From Melioribacteraceae bacterium (GTDB taxonomy: Bacteria > Bacteroidota > Ignavibacteria > Ignavibacteriales > Melioribacteraceae), in the NCBI GenBank assembly GCA_016342755.1, contig JAEINS010000003.1:124001-188000 (forward strand): DNA of 64,000 bases, written 5' to 3'. The notes beneath the pieces were generated by a model. That model did not search any database. It saw nothing but the letters and a program-made list of their open reading frames with translations, and was not told the DNA's origin. Each line of letters begins with the position of its first letter. The stretch's first letter is position 1. Positions 27,853 through 36,846 of the stretch are shown here, in pieces. The position numbers and the translations under genes are program-made.

Positions 27853-29145
27853 TTGGATTTAAAAAACTTAACCGCTCAATTATTAAGTGAATATGAAAAT
27901 TTCGAAGAAAATGGAATTAAACATCGCAGATTTAAACATACCGATCTACAGCCGCTTATTTCAAAATTAAAAGAAAATAATTTATTTGATGTAGAAAAAA
28001 TTGGTGAATCGGTTGAAGGAAGAGAAATAAGTTTAATAAAAGTTGGCAAAGGTTCTAAAAAAATATTGGCATGGAGTCAGATGCATGGCGATGAACCAAC
28101 TGCTACAATGGCATTATTCGATTTCTTTAATTTTCTTCATATATCTGAATCTTATTCAGAAATTATTGATCTGCTACTTAATAACATTACTATGTACTTT
28201 ATTCCAATGTTAAATCCTGATGGAGCGGAAAAATACACCCGCAGAAATGCTTTAGATATTGACCTAAATCGTGATGCCGGCAGATTAGTTTCTCCAGAAG
28301 CACAAATATTAAAAAAACTGCGAGATAAAATTGAACCGGATTTGGGATTGAATCTTCACAATCAGAATACCAGATATACAGTTGGAAAAACAAATCAGCA
28401 GGTTGCAATTTCATTCTTATCCCCTTCTTATAATTTTGCTAAAGATATAAATGATGTCCGGTCAAAAACTATGCAATTAATTGTTGAGGTAAAAAAGGTT
28501 TTGGATAATTATATTGGCGGTCACATTGCTAAATATGATGATGCGTTTGAACCTAGAGCTTACGGCGATAATATGATTAAATGGGGAACGCCAACTTTAC
28601 TTGTTGAAACCGGCGGCTGGCTTGGTGATGTTGAAGATAAGTTCCTTCGTAAAATAAATTTTATTATAATTTTATCCGGGCTAATCTCAATCATAAATGA
28701 ATCATATAAATCAGCTGATATAAAAGATTATTATGCAATCCCGAATAACGGACCATTAATGTTTGATCTTCTGCTTAGAAATTGTGTAATAAATTCAAAC
28801 GGTTCACAATATAAAATTGATATTGGAATTAACACTAATGAGTTAAATACAGCAGATTATAAATCTTTTTATTTTGAAGGAAAGATTGAAGACCTTGGCG
28901 ACTTATCTACTTTTAATGGATTAAAAGAAATTGATTGTTCAGGTCTTAAAGTTGTTTATGGAAATTCCATGTCGGAAGAAATGAAAAATACTGGCAATAA
29001 AAATCTGCCCAAAATACCCGATAAATTAAAAACAGATAATAAAAAAGTGAAAATCGGCAATTATGCAAATCTGCGTTTATTGGAAAATGGAAATGTTAAG
29101 TTTTCAATTATAAACGGTTTTGTTTTTGAACAAAATGAGAAATAA
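27853..29145 (+). CDS. M14-family zinc carboxypeptidase-like protein
   Basis: This 430-residue protein has the M14 zinc site: H78 and E81 in SQMHGDEPTATMAL and the third ligand H169 in LGLNLHNQNTRYT. Between them, PMLNPDGAEKYTRRNALDID with LNRDAGRLVSPEA forms the substrate-binding loop, and LLVETGGWLGD supplies the catalytic Glu region. The C-terminal 130 residues form an extra domain. There is no signal peptide, so it is probably cytoplasmic. The start is TTG 27853 with AAAGGAAA about 10 bases upstream; the nearby ATG at 27837 is out of frame. TATATTTG at 27810-27817 is a likely -7 element. Confidence 0.87.
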   Translation: MDLKNLTAQLLSEYENFEENGIKHRRFKHTDLQPLISKLKENNLFDVEKIGESVEGREISLIKVGKGSKKILAWSQMHGDEPTATMALFDFFNFLHISESYSEIIDLLLNNITMYFIPMLNPDGAEKYTRRNALDIDLNRDAGRLVSPEAQILKKLRDKIEPDLGLNLHNQNTRYTVGKTNQQVAISFLSPSYNFAKDINDVRSKTMQLIVEVKKVLDNYIGGHIAKYDDAFEPRAYGDNMIKWGTPTLLVETGGWLGDVEDKFLRKINFIIILSGLISIINESYKSADIKDYYAIPNNGPLMFDLLLRNCVINSNGSQYKIDIGINTNELNTADYKSFYFEGKIEDLGDLSTFNGLKEIDCSGLKVVYGNSMSEEMKNTGNKNLPKIPDKLKTDNKKVKIGNYANLRLLENGNVKFSIINGFVFEQNEK

Positions 29146-29150
29146 TTAAT

Positions 29151-29182
29151 TTTGCTTCATAAAAATGAAATTGTTAACTTTA
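29151..29182 (+). promoter_or_regulatory. Bacteroidota-type promoter for rpsU
   Basis: TTTG (29151-29154), a 20-base spacer and TAACTTTA (29175-29182) match the Bacteroidota consensus. The predicted leader is about 40 bases. Confidence 0.65.
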
Positions 29183-29212
29183 CTGATACAATTTTTAAAC
29201 TTAAACCCATAG

Positions 29213-29222
29213 AAGGTGGTGA
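29213..29222 (+). promoter_or_regulatory. Extended Shine-Dalgarno of rpsU
   Basis: AAGGTGGTGA differs at one base from the full anti-SD complement AAGGAGGTGA and lies six bases before the TTG start. It decides the start codon and is the longest SD match I noticed in the window. Confidence 0.75.
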
Positions 29223-29228
29223 ATTAAT

Positions 29229-29420
29229 TTGGTAGGCATTATTTTACAAGATAATGAAAACATTGACAGAGCTTTAAAAAGATTCAAGAAAAAATACGAA
29301 CGTTCTGGTGTTTTGAAAGAGTTCAAGAAAAGAACATTCTTTACAAAACCTTCAATAGAAAAAAGAATGACACGTATTAAAGCTCAGAGACGTGCTGCTA
29401 AAGAAAACCGAATGAAATAA
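29229..29420 (+). CDS. rpsU: 30S ribosomal protein bS21
   Basis: This 63-residue basic protein matches bS21: IILQDNENIDRALKRFKKKY, SGVLKEFKKRTFFTKPS and the Arg/Lys-rich tail KAQRRAAKENRMK. bS21 sits next to the 3' end of 16S rRNA near the anti-Shine-Dalgarno. The start is TTG at 29229, placed by a near-perfect SD six bases upstream. It has its own promoter and terminator, so it is a single-gene unit. In Flavobacterium, bS21 helps occlude the anti-SD and rpsU itself carries a strong SD; the same layout is seen here. Confidence 0.95.
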   Translation: MVGIILQDNENIDRALKRFKKKYERSGVLKEFKKRTFFTKPSIEKRMTRIKAQRRAAKENRMK

Positions 29421-29431
29421 TTTTAGTTTTC

Positions 29432-29465
29432 ACAAAGCCCCTTTTTATAAGGGGTTTTGTTTTTT
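29432..29465 (+). terminator. Rho-independent terminator of rpsU
   Basis: AAAGCCCC and GGGGTTTT form a stem with the bases CTTTTTATAA between them, followed by GTTTTTT. Confidence 0.85.
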
Positions 29466-29742
29466 AAACAGGTTTACTTTAAATCAAATTTACTGCCCAT
29501 TTTATTAAAACTCAAAATATTAATCTAATTACTTCATATTTGCTAAACTTCCCCGAAAATGGTGTCTTGTTTTATTTCTAATCTCCTAAAAACTATTGTT
29601 CTAAAAAGCGAATTCAGCTTTTAAATAAAAATAAACCACTTCCATTATTAACCCATTTTAGGATAATTTACTTTTTTTAATCAGATGTCTTACGTTTAAT
29701 AGAATTCACAGACTTGTCTTTTAATCAAGTTAAATTATGGGC
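29466..29742. other. AT-rich intergenic stretch without a recognisable gene
   Basis: Nothing codes convincingly in either strand between the rpsU terminator and the minus-strand terminator at 29743. I see no RNA motif or repeat. Confidence 0.5.
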
Positions 29743-29771
29743 AAAAAAAAGCCCAAACAAATGTTGGGCTT
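29743..29771 (-). terminator. Rho-independent terminator of the 57-residue membrane-protein gene
   Basis: On the minus strand AAGCCCAA (29771-29764) pairs with TTGGGCTT (29756-29749) across a seven-base loop and is followed by a T run (29748-29743). It lies 42 bases after the stop of the small gene. Confidence 0.85.
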
Positions 29772-29812
29772 AGAGGTACATGATTTCATCTATACTATTA
29801 ACTAACAAAGGG

Positions 29813-29986
29813 TCAATTTCTGAGGGGCTGAATTTCTTTTGAGAGTCCATTCTCTTTAACCATCAATTCGTTAAATTTTTCGTCACCAACTTTAGAAGCT
29901 ACTAAAAATGAAAAAACGAATAAGGTAAATAAAATTGATGCAAAAACTATAACTAACAATAAAGGTAACGATAATGTAAATTCCAT
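29813..29986 (-). CDS. Small single-pass membrane protein, unknown
   Basis: From ATG 29986 the product is 57 residues: MEFTLSLPLLLVIVFASILF continues into TLFVFSFLVASKV, one strong TM segment, and then a charged tail (GDEKFNELMVKENGLSKEI). A GTG at 29995 would add three residues. I recognise no family. It stands alone between rpsU and xdhC. The strong terminator directly downstream on the same strand supports real expression. Confidence 0.6.
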   Translation of the reverse strand: MEFTLSLPLLLVIVFASILFTLFVFSFLVASKVGDEKFNELMVKENGLSKEIQPLRN

Positions 29987-30185
29987 TTCACACACTCACG
30001 ATTATTTTTATTTTAACTATCGGTACAAGTCTGGAATAGTTTAGTATATAAATAAATTATTAATAGAAAATTAATTTTGATAGGATATTCTGTTATTTGG
30101 GATCTAAAATAGCGTTATTGTAAGATATCATGTCTGTCGGTAAACAAACTAAAAAAGAAAATTTTCGGAATATCCTTTATTTTAT

Positions 30186-31142
30186 TCAATTGCTATTTTT
30201 CACATCAATAATTTCTGCGGCAATACTGACCGCAATTTCATCGGGAGTTTCAGATTTTATCTTTACTCCTATTGGGGAATGTATATTCTCGAATATTTCT
30301 TCTTTAATGCCGGCTTTTAATAGATTTTCTTTAATTTCTTTAACTTTTCGTTTGCTTCCCATCATTCCAAGATATTTCAAATTTTTTCCTATTAAAGATT
30401 TTAACGCCTCCTCATCACCAGAATGTTCAAATGTTACAATCACAACATAAGAGTTTTCACCTTCCTCAAGAAACTGATCAACATTTACATACTTATCAAT
30501 TATTTGAAATTTTATCTCATTTTTGTTGATTGATGACAAATCCAAATCGTTTCTATGATCAAGAAGTATAACCTCAAAATTTAATAAATTAAGCAGATTT
30601 GCGGTTGCTAATCCAACATGACCAGCTCCAACAATATAAACTTTATCAGATATTCCCGCTTTTTCAGAATATTCCCAATCTTCATTTTCTAATGAAAAAA
30701 CATATTTCATGGTTTTTAAATTACATTTGGTAATTTCTAGTCTGTTATTATTAAAAGAAACAATTTTAGGAATGAAATTTTTCTCCGCTTCCAGCAACAC
30801 ATTTATATTTTCTATGTCATCTTCACAAAATTTCCAGATTATCACATCCTGGCTGCCACCACATATCATTCCGGAACTGTCTTTCTCAGATTGCTGATGA
30901 ACAAACTTTTTTAATTCTTTTACGGATTCATTTTCTGCAATTATCTTTTTCGAATATTCAACGAGATCGAACTCTATTTTGCCGCCGCCAATTGTTCCAA
31001 ATAATTCATTATCACCAGAGACAGCCATTTTAAAACCTTGTCGGCCAGGCGCAGAACCTTTTGATTGAGCAACAACTAAAAGCACAACTGATATATTTTT
31101 TTCAAGCTTTGTGAGGATGAACTTCCAGATATTTTTCTTCAT
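30186..31142 (-). CDS. xdhC: XdhC-family molybdenum cofactor maturation factor
   Basis: This 318-residue protein has an N-terminal XdhC/CoxI domain (LLVVAQSKGSAPGRQGFKMA, TIGGGKIEFDLVEYS, SGMICGGSQDVIIW) and a C-terminal Rossmann domain (KVYIVGAGHVGLATANLLNL, LGMMGSKRKVKEIK, IHSPIGVKIKSETPDEIAVS). XdhC binds Moco, promotes its sulfuration and inserts it into xanthine dehydrogenase. The order xdhA-xdhB-xdhC is the classic one; the gene starts 4 bases after the xdhB stop. It may also serve the second molybdoenzyme of the island. Confidence 0.92.
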   Translation of the reverse strand: MKKNIWKFILTKLEKNISVVLLVVAQSKGSAPGRQGFKMAVSGDNELFGTIGGGKIEFDLVEYSKKIIAENESVKELKKFVHQQSEKDSSGMICGGSQDVIIWKFCEDDIENINVLLEAEKNFIPKIVSFNNNRLEITKCNLKTMKYVFSLENEDWEYSEKAGISDKVYIVGAGHVGLATANLLNLLNFEVILLDHRNDLDLSSINKNEIKFQIIDKYVNVDQFLEEGENSYVVIVTFEHSGDEEALKSLIGKNLKYLGMMGSKRKVKEIKENLLKAGIKEEIFENIHSPIGVKIKSETPDEIAVSIAAEIIDVKNSN

Positions 31143-31146
31143 TTTA

Positions 31147-33402
31147 TTATTTACCGTATAATGACATTAAAACTTTCTCAGGTGTGATTGGTGCAGAATA
31201 ATTAATTTCTAATTTGGGATTGAAAGATTTAATTGCGTTGATAATAGAAAAGTATCCGCCAATTCCATACATAAACGGAGGCTCGCCAATTGCCTTAGAA
31301 TTCAAGGGTCCAAATCTGTTTTCTGAATCTTCAAGAAATTCAATTTCAATTTCATCCGGAGCAAAATAAATATCCGGCACTTTGTAAGTTGATAAAGTAT
31401 CCGATAACAATTTACCGTTAACATTATGCGCAATTTCTTCTATTGTTAACCAACCTAATCCCTGAACAACCGCTCCTTCAGTTTGCCCTTTATCCACAAC
31501 CGGATCAATACTTTTACCAAAATCGTGAACCAGTTTAACGCTTTCTATATTGTAAATTCCACGCACACAATCTACTTTTGAAGTTATAACCGCAGTTCCG
31601 TAAACATGATAAGCGAATGGATTTCCCTTGTTTGTCTCTTTATCAAAATAAATCTCCGGAGTTGTATATAGTGCCTGGGAACTTAGATTTACTCTATTAA
31701 AATAAGCCTGTTCAATTAAACCGTTCCATGCTAAATCCGTTTTTTCACCCGATATATATACTGTTCCATTTTTAATTGAAATCAATTTTGGATCAGTTAT
31801 ATTAAGAATTTCGGCAGCTCTATTTATCAATCTATCTAATAAATTATTACATGCAATAAAAACAGCATTCCCATTTAAATCGGCACCACTACTGGCTGCC
31901 GTTGGAGAAGTGTTTGCAACACGGGTTGTATTAGTAGATTCAACAGTAATCAGTTCAACCGGAATTGAAAACACATTAGCCGCAATTAATCTTAATTTCT
32001 GATTTACACCCTGTCCCATTTCCACAGCAGCTGCACTAATCTGAACAGATCCATCAGTATATATGTGAATTAATGCACTTCCCTGATTTAGAAACGAGTT
32101 AGTAAAACTAATTCCAAAACAGATAGGCATTATAGCAATACCCTTTTTATACTGATCATTCTCACTATTAAATTTCTTAACATCTAACTTTAGCTGATTA
32201 TAATTGTACAAATCAGTTGTTTGATTAAAACATTTTTGAGCATTACAATTATTTAACACTTGTCCATAATGTGTAACATCTTTTTCGCTAACAAGATTTT
32301 TCTTCTGAATTTCTTCTACATCAATACCCATTTCTTCTGCAGCTTTATGAATAGCTGCTTCAATCACAAACATTGCCTGTGGACCTCCAAACCCTCTAAA
32401 AGCAGTATTAGGAGCCAGATTTGTACGGCAGCAGTATCCAGTAGATTTAACATTAGGAATTGAATAACTATTTGTCGCATGAAATAATGAACGATCCAGA
32501 ATTGGAGTAGAAAGATCTGCGCATGCTCCGGAATTTTGATAATAAGAAACTTCGTATGCTAATATTTTTCCTTCTTTATTTAATCCAATTTTATAATCCG
32601 AAATATATGGATGACGTTTTCCGGTTATAACTAAATCGTCATGTCTGTTCAAAACAAGTTTCGCCGGTCTTTGAAGAATATATGCCGCTAAACCGGCCAT
32701 TGCTCCAAATGCTGTTGCCTGATCTTCTTTTCCGCCAAAAGCTCCGCCTAGCCTAAGAACATCAACCTCTACAAAATGCATTGGTATATTAAGCACTTTA
32801 GAAACTGCTTTCTGCACGTACGTTGGCCCCTGAGTTGAAGAAATGATTTTTATTTTTTTCCCTTCAACAGGAATTGCAATGGAACCCTGTGTTTCCAAAT
32901 ACAAATGTTCTTGTCCGCCGGTTTCTACTGTATCTTCGAAGATATAATCACAACAATCCCATGTATTATAAATATCCCCGCATGAAAAAATTCTGGGAGG
33001 AATTATCAATTCGCCTTTTTCACAAGCTTCTTTAGGATCAGTTATAACAGGCAATTCTTCATATTTAATATTAATCAGTGATTTTGCCTTGTGGGCAGTT
33101 CGCTTATCTTTAGCGGCAATAATTGCAATTGGTTCACCAATATATGTTACTTCATTCTCAGCCAGTAACGTTTCATCATGTATAATTCCGCCAATCTGAT
33201 TTTCACCAATTATATCTCCGGCAGTAATTATTTTTTTAACTCCGTCCAATTTTTCTGCTTCGGAATAATCTACACTCACAATTTTTGCATGTGCTACTGA
33301 GGAATAAAAAACATCCAGAATTAATGTTCCATCCGGAGTTGGGAAATCATCTATAAATAAAGATTTTCCTTTTATATGTTTTTCTGTATCAAGATTTTTC
33401 AT
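31147..33402 (-). CDS. xdhB: Xanthine dehydrogenase, molybdopterin-binding subunit
   Basis: This 751-residue large subunit of the two-subunit bacterial xanthine dehydrogenase hydroxylates hypoxanthine and xanthine to urate. Marks of the family are GSIAIPVEGKKIKIISSTQG, LGGAFGGKEDQATAFG, TAFRGFGGPQAMFVIE with the conserved Arg, AAVEMGQGVNQKL for the Moco contact, and KAIGEPPFMYGIG with the catalytic Glu at the C-terminus. It overlaps xdhA by four bases. Members of this superfamily also act on other N-heterocycles, so xanthine is the likely but not proven substrate. Confidence 0.92.
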   Translation of the reverse strand: MKNLDTEKHIKGKSLFIDDFPTPDGTLILDVFYSSVAHAKIVSVDYSEAEKLDGVKKIITAGDIIGENQIGGIIHDETLLAENEVTYIGEPIAIIAAKDKRTAHKAKSLINIKYEELPVITDPKEACEKGELIIPPRIFSCGDIYNTWDCCDYIFEDTVETGGQEHLYLETQGSIAIPVEGKKIKIISSTQGPTYVQKAVSKVLNIPMHFVEVDVLRLGGAFGGKEDQATAFGAMAGLAAYILQRPAKLVLNRHDDLVITGKRHPYISDYKIGLNKEGKILAYEVSYYQNSGACADLSTPILDRSLFHATNSYSIPNVKSTGYCCRTNLAPNTAFRGFGGPQAMFVIEAAIHKAAEEMGIDVEEIQKKNLVSEKDVTHYGQVLNNCNAQKCFNQTTDLYNYNQLKLDVKKFNSENDQYKKGIAIMPICFGISFTNSFLNQGSALIHIYTDGSVQISAAAVEMGQGVNQKLRLIAANVFSIPVELITVESTNTTRVANTSPTAASSGADLNGNAVFIACNNLLDRLINRAAEILNITDPKLISIKNGTVYISGEKTDLAWNGLIEQAYFNRVNLSSQALYTTPEIYFDKETNKGNPFAYHVYGTAVITSKVDCVRGIYNIESVKLVHDFGKSIDPVVDKGQTEGAVVQGLGWLTIEEIAHNVNGKLLSDTLSTYKVPDIYFAPDEIEIEFLEDSENRFGPLNSKAIGEPPFMYGIGGYFSIINAIKSFNPKLEINYSAPITPEKVLMSLYGK

Positions 33403-34805
33403 AACAAATCCCCCATTTTAATCTGTTGGGGATAAAATTTTAGGAAGTGAGCTTTAAGAAGTTGTTTAAAGAGAAGTCTTTTATAATCGGCACTTCCGCG
33501 CACATCACTAATTGGGGAAATTTCAGTCTCCGCGATTTCTATTGTCCGGATTATATTTTCTTTATTAATTTCCTTCCCGGTTAAAAATTCACATGCTCTT
33601 TTTAAGAACAATGGAATTGGTGCCACTCCTCCGCCAGAAATATAAACAGTTTTAACAATTCCCTCTTCATCATCAATATACATTGCGCTATTAACCGAAG
33701 CTATATCTAAGTGTCGTCTTTTAGAAACCTTTTCAAAATTAAATTTACCGTTAGGAAGATTAAAAACTATCCACTCAATAATATCATCTTTTTCCATGTT
33801 TAACTTTTTGTAATCAAGAAAAAGATCTTTTAGATGAAATACTTTTTTCTCTTCTTTATTACTGATAATTATTGAAGCATTTAATGCTAGCAGAATTACA
33901 CTCATTCCGCCAATGGGCGAAGCGTTAACAATATTACCAGCTATTGTAGCACTATTACGTATCTGAAGTGATGCTACAAGTTTAAAATAATCGTCCATCA
34001 TTGGGAAATACTGCTGAAGCTCAGTAGAAGTCTTTATCATTTCGAAGGTTACTGTGCTGCCTAAAAAACACCTATTACCTTTAAAGTTAATTTCACACAT
34101 ATCATTTTGCGAAATAAATGTAAGATCGTGCTCAAAAAGTTCTTCAGGAGTTTGAACAAATAAGTCTGTTCCCCCGCCAATTATTTTATGATGTTTCTGA
34201 AGACACTCTGATCTTTCAGATATAAGTTCATTTATAGAGATTAATCGTTCTTTAATTCCTGGTAAATAATCTGGAACCAAACCTTTATTTATCAAATCAT
34301 CAAGTTCATAACTATTAGAAACAAACTCAGTTGTTAACTCTTTAATAGCTCGTTTAATTGAAGAATATCCGGTACATCTGCAAATATTTCCGGCAACAGA
34401 ATTAACAACTTCGTCATACATTAATTTATTGTGAGTTAAAAGGTGCGCGGTTAAAGACATAATAAAACCAGGCGTACAGAACCCGCATTGCGAAGCACCT
34501 TCATCGTAAAATAGTTTTTGGATTTTGTTTAACGAATCAGTATTAATTCCTTCAATCGTTAGAATGTGTTTGCCAGCGGCATTTCCAATTGGATAGAGAC
34601 AAGAATTTATAGCTCTATATTTTATCTTTCCATTTTTTAATTTACCAACAATAACAGTACATGCACCGCAATCACCCTCGCGGCAGCCTTCTTTAGTCCC
34701 GGTCAATTTTAATGTATCTCTTAATAAATCTAATAAAACAGAACCAGGATTTACTTCAACTTCAACCAATTCATTATTAACAATAAGGGAAATTTTTCTT
34801 TGCAT
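33399..34805 (-). CDS. xdhA: Xanthine dehydrogenase, Fe-S/FAD subunit
   Basis: This 468-residue electron-transfer subunit has a plant-type 2Fe-2S domain (C41, C46, C49 in GCREGDCGACTVIVG), a second 2Fe-2S domain (CGFCTPGFIM; CRCTGYSSIKRA) and an FAD-binding domain (HHKIIGGGTDLFVQ; RNSATIAGNIVNASPIGGMS), ending in a CO-dehydrogenase-flavoprotein C-terminal domain. It passes electrons from Moco to NAD+ or another acceptor. The start overlaps the mocA-like stop as TAATG. Size and domain order match Rhodobacter XdhA. Confidence 0.93.
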   Translation of the reverse strand: MQRKISLIVNNELVEVEVNPGSVLLDLLRDTLKLTGTKEGCREGDCGACTVIVGKLKNGKIKYRAINSCLYPIGNAAGKHILTIEGINTDSLNKIQKLFYDEGASQCGFCTPGFIMSLTAHLLTHNKLMYDEVVNSVAGNICRCTGYSSIKRAIKELTTEFVSNSYELDDLINKGLVPDYLPGIKERLISINELISERSECLQKHHKIIGGGTDLFVQTPEELFEHDLTFISQNDMCEINFKGNRCFLGSTVTFEMIKTSTELQQYFPMMDDYFKLVASLQIRNSATIAGNIVNASPIGGMSVILLALNASIIISNKEEKKVFHLKDLFLDYKKLNMEKDDIIEWIVFNLPNGKFNFEKVSKRRHLDIASVNSAMYIDDEEGIVKTVYISGGGVAPIPLFLKRACEFLTGKEINKENIIRTIEIAETEISPISDVRGSADYKRLLFKQLLKAHFLKFYPQQIKMGDLL

Positions 34806-35482
34806 TAATTAGATTCCACCTCTAAATCAATTTTCATTATTCTGTTGTAATCCGATATAGTATCAATATCATCAAGAGCTTGAGGAAACGGGCTCTCATA
34901 ATACCGTTTCATAACAACAAAATCTCTAATAACTTCGCGCAGATTTGTTTTTTTATCTGATTCCAGGATTTGATTAAACAGACTTCTATTAATTAAGATT
35001 GGATGTCCTTTAACGCCTTCATATTTCGGCTGAATCCAATCAACATCATTGTAAGTCAGGCTTATAAATTCATCATAAAACGATCTTGGTAATGTAGGCT
35101 GATCAACAAAGTGATAAAGAACCCACTCGGAATCAGAAACTGTTCTTAATCCGGCTTGAAAGGAAGTAAACATCCCATCTTCATAAAGAGTATTTTCAAC
35201 AAACTCGAGTTTGTTTTTCAAATGATCAATCATAACAGAATTAAGCTCAATATCACTTTCATTAGCAAGTGTTTCTTTATCATTAAGCAATTCATTTAAT
35301 TTTTCTTTAATCAGCCCGCCCTGATGACCGGTTACAACAATTAGCTTGTTGCAGACCCTGCTCATCTTAAATAAAATGTTTAAAGCAAATGGTAACCCTT
35401 CATATTGCATTAAGGGTTTAAATTCGCCCATCCGTTTAGAAAACCCACCACAAATTAAAATGCCATTTGTCTCGCCAAACAT
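34805..35482 (-). CDS. MocA-like molybdenum cofactor nucleotidyltransferase
   Basis: This 225-residue nucleotidyltransferase has the signature GILICGGFSKRMGEFKPLMQ, matching the GxxxRMGxxK loop of MobA/MocA/IspD-like enzymes, followed by NKLIVVTGHQGG and LYHFVDQPTL (Asp for metal binding). MocA cytidylylates Moco to MCD for xanthine-dehydrogenase-family enzymes, and E. coli YgfJ occupies the corresponding place in its selenium/molybdenum locus. It directly precedes xdhAB with a one-base overlap, supporting a cofactor role. A promoter candidate (TTTG-N18-TAACTTGG) lies just upstream. Confidence 0.85.
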   Translation of the reverse strand: MFGETNGILICGGFSKRMGEFKPLMQYEGLPFALNILFKMSRVCNKLIVVTGHQGGLIKEKLNELLNDKETLANESDIELNSVMIDHLKNKLEFVENTLYEDGMFTSFQAGLRTVSDSEWVLYHFVDQPTLPRSFYDEFISLTYNDVDWIQPKYEGVKGHPILINRSLFNQILESDKKTNLREVIRDFVVMKRYYESPFPQALDDIDTISDYNRIMKIDLEVESN

Positions 35483-35574
35483 AATTGCACCAAGTTAGTT
35501 AGTTTTTTAATATAACAAATTTTGATTCAAAAACATCTTCATAGAATTATTTTTCTATTCCGATTAATAAAATA

Positions 35575-36843
35575 TTAGATATTCAACAAACTTCGTTTAA
35601 TTTTTTCTTCACTTTTAGGAGTAATTTCATTAATCCATTTTTTAATAGAAGCACTATCTTTTAATCCGGTTCCCGTTATTAAAAGTAAACCTTTCCAGTT
35701 CTTATCAATTAAACCTTTATCAAGCCCTAGTTTTAATCCGGCAAAAGATGCAGCAGCAGCCGGTTCCGCTAAAACACCGTAATTCTGAGCAAATTCCTTT
35801 TGAGCTATCAGTATATCTTCGTCCTTCACTCCAATTGGAAATCCGTTTGTTTCCTTAACTGCTTTTGATGCCATATATAAATTTCTTGGCGCGCCGGCAC
35901 AAATACTGTCTGCTATTGTGTTTGCACTTTCAAATTTAAATTGATCTGTTTCTAAATATCGTACTAAAGCATTGCTTCCCTCGGCCTGAACCGCAATAAG
36001 CATAGGTATTTTTTCGATCCATCCAAGTTGCAATAAATCAGAAAAGCCTTTATATATTCCCGATATAATAACTCCGTCACCTACCGGAACTACTATGAAA
36101 TCTGGTAATTTCCCTTTGTACCGAATAAACATATCAATTGCGGCCGATTTTTTCCCTTCAATTGTAAGCGGATTATAAGCTGTATTCCGGTTTAGCCAAT
36201 TATATTTTTCTGATAACTCCAAACATAAATCGTAAGCCTGGTCATAATCGCCATCTACTAAAAATGTTTCGGCTCCATAAGCCATTATCTGATTCAGCTT
36301 TTCACGGGGAATGTTTTTAGGAACAATTAGTTTTGATTTTAATCCAAGTCGCGAACAAATTCCGGCAAGTGAAGACCCGGCATTCCCAGTTGAAGCAGCA
36401 GCTATTTCATTAACTCCCAACTCAATCGCTTTTATTGCAACTAAGCTAGAGGCCCTATCCTTAAAAGAATAAGTAGGGTTTCGTGTTTCATCCCAGAAAT
36501 CGACTTCTATACCTTTATAATTGTTAGTTAACAGCGGATCTTCTAATAAGATTAATTTATTATAAACTGATTCTGATATTTTACTGAACTTTCCTTTATT
36601 AATTTTTAACGGCCATAGATAGGGATATTCCCAGAATCTCCCTATTCTCTTTCCCAATAAACCGGATCTGGAAATATTCTGTTTTATAAAATCTGTATCA
36701 TACTTTATTAATAAAACACCTTTCAGCGGTGTATTCTTTTTCGATTCCCCGCATTCAGGACAAAGATATATTTGGTTATCTTCTATCTTTTCAGCAGGAA
36801 ATTCAGAATCACAATCGAAACATTTATAATAATAATGAGTCAT
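35575..36843 (-). CDS. Threonine synthase-like PLP-dependent enzyme with N-terminal zinc ribbon
   Basis: This 422-residue fold-type II PLP enzyme begins with a zinc ribbon (CFDCDSEF then YLCPECGESK). The PLP lysine lies in NPTYSFKDRASSL, the phosphate-binding loop is AASTGNAGSSLAG, and FIVVPVGDGVIISGIYKG precedes the C-terminal LLLITGTGLKD. This is the ThrC architecture, yet the gene is inside the purine island, 3 bases after ygeW. In E. coli the place near ygeW is held by YgeX, diaminopropionate ammonia-lyase. I infer that this enzyme may deaminate a diamino- or amino-acid product of ring opening; ordinary threonine synthesis is the alternative. Confidence 0.8.
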   Translation of the reverse strand: MTHYYYKCFDCDSEFPAEKIEDNQIYLCPECGESKKNTPLKGVLLIKYDTDFIKQNISRSGLLGKRIGRFWEYPYLWPLKINKGKFSKISESVYNKLILLEDPLLTNNYKGIEVDFWDETRNPTYSFKDRASSLVAIKAIELGVNEIAAASTGNAGSSLAGICSRLGLKSKLIVPKNIPREKLNQIMAYGAETFLVDGDYDQAYDLCLELSEKYNWLNRNTAYNPLTIEGKKSAAIDMFIRYKGKLPDFIVVPVGDGVIISGIYKGFSDLLQLGWIEKIPMLIAVQAEGSNALVRYLETDQFKFESANTIADSICAGAPRNLYMASKAVKETNGFPIGVKDEDILIAQKEFAQNYGVLAEPAAAASFAGLKLGLDKGLIDKNWKGLLLITGTGLKDSASIKKWINEITPKSEEKIKRSLLNI

Positions 36844-36846
36844 GAT

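Noticed and set aside
30130-30450. Plus-strand ORF of 106 codons over the xdhC 3' end
   Set aside because: It lies almost wholly antisense to xdhC, which has clear domain motifs; no ribosome-binding site.
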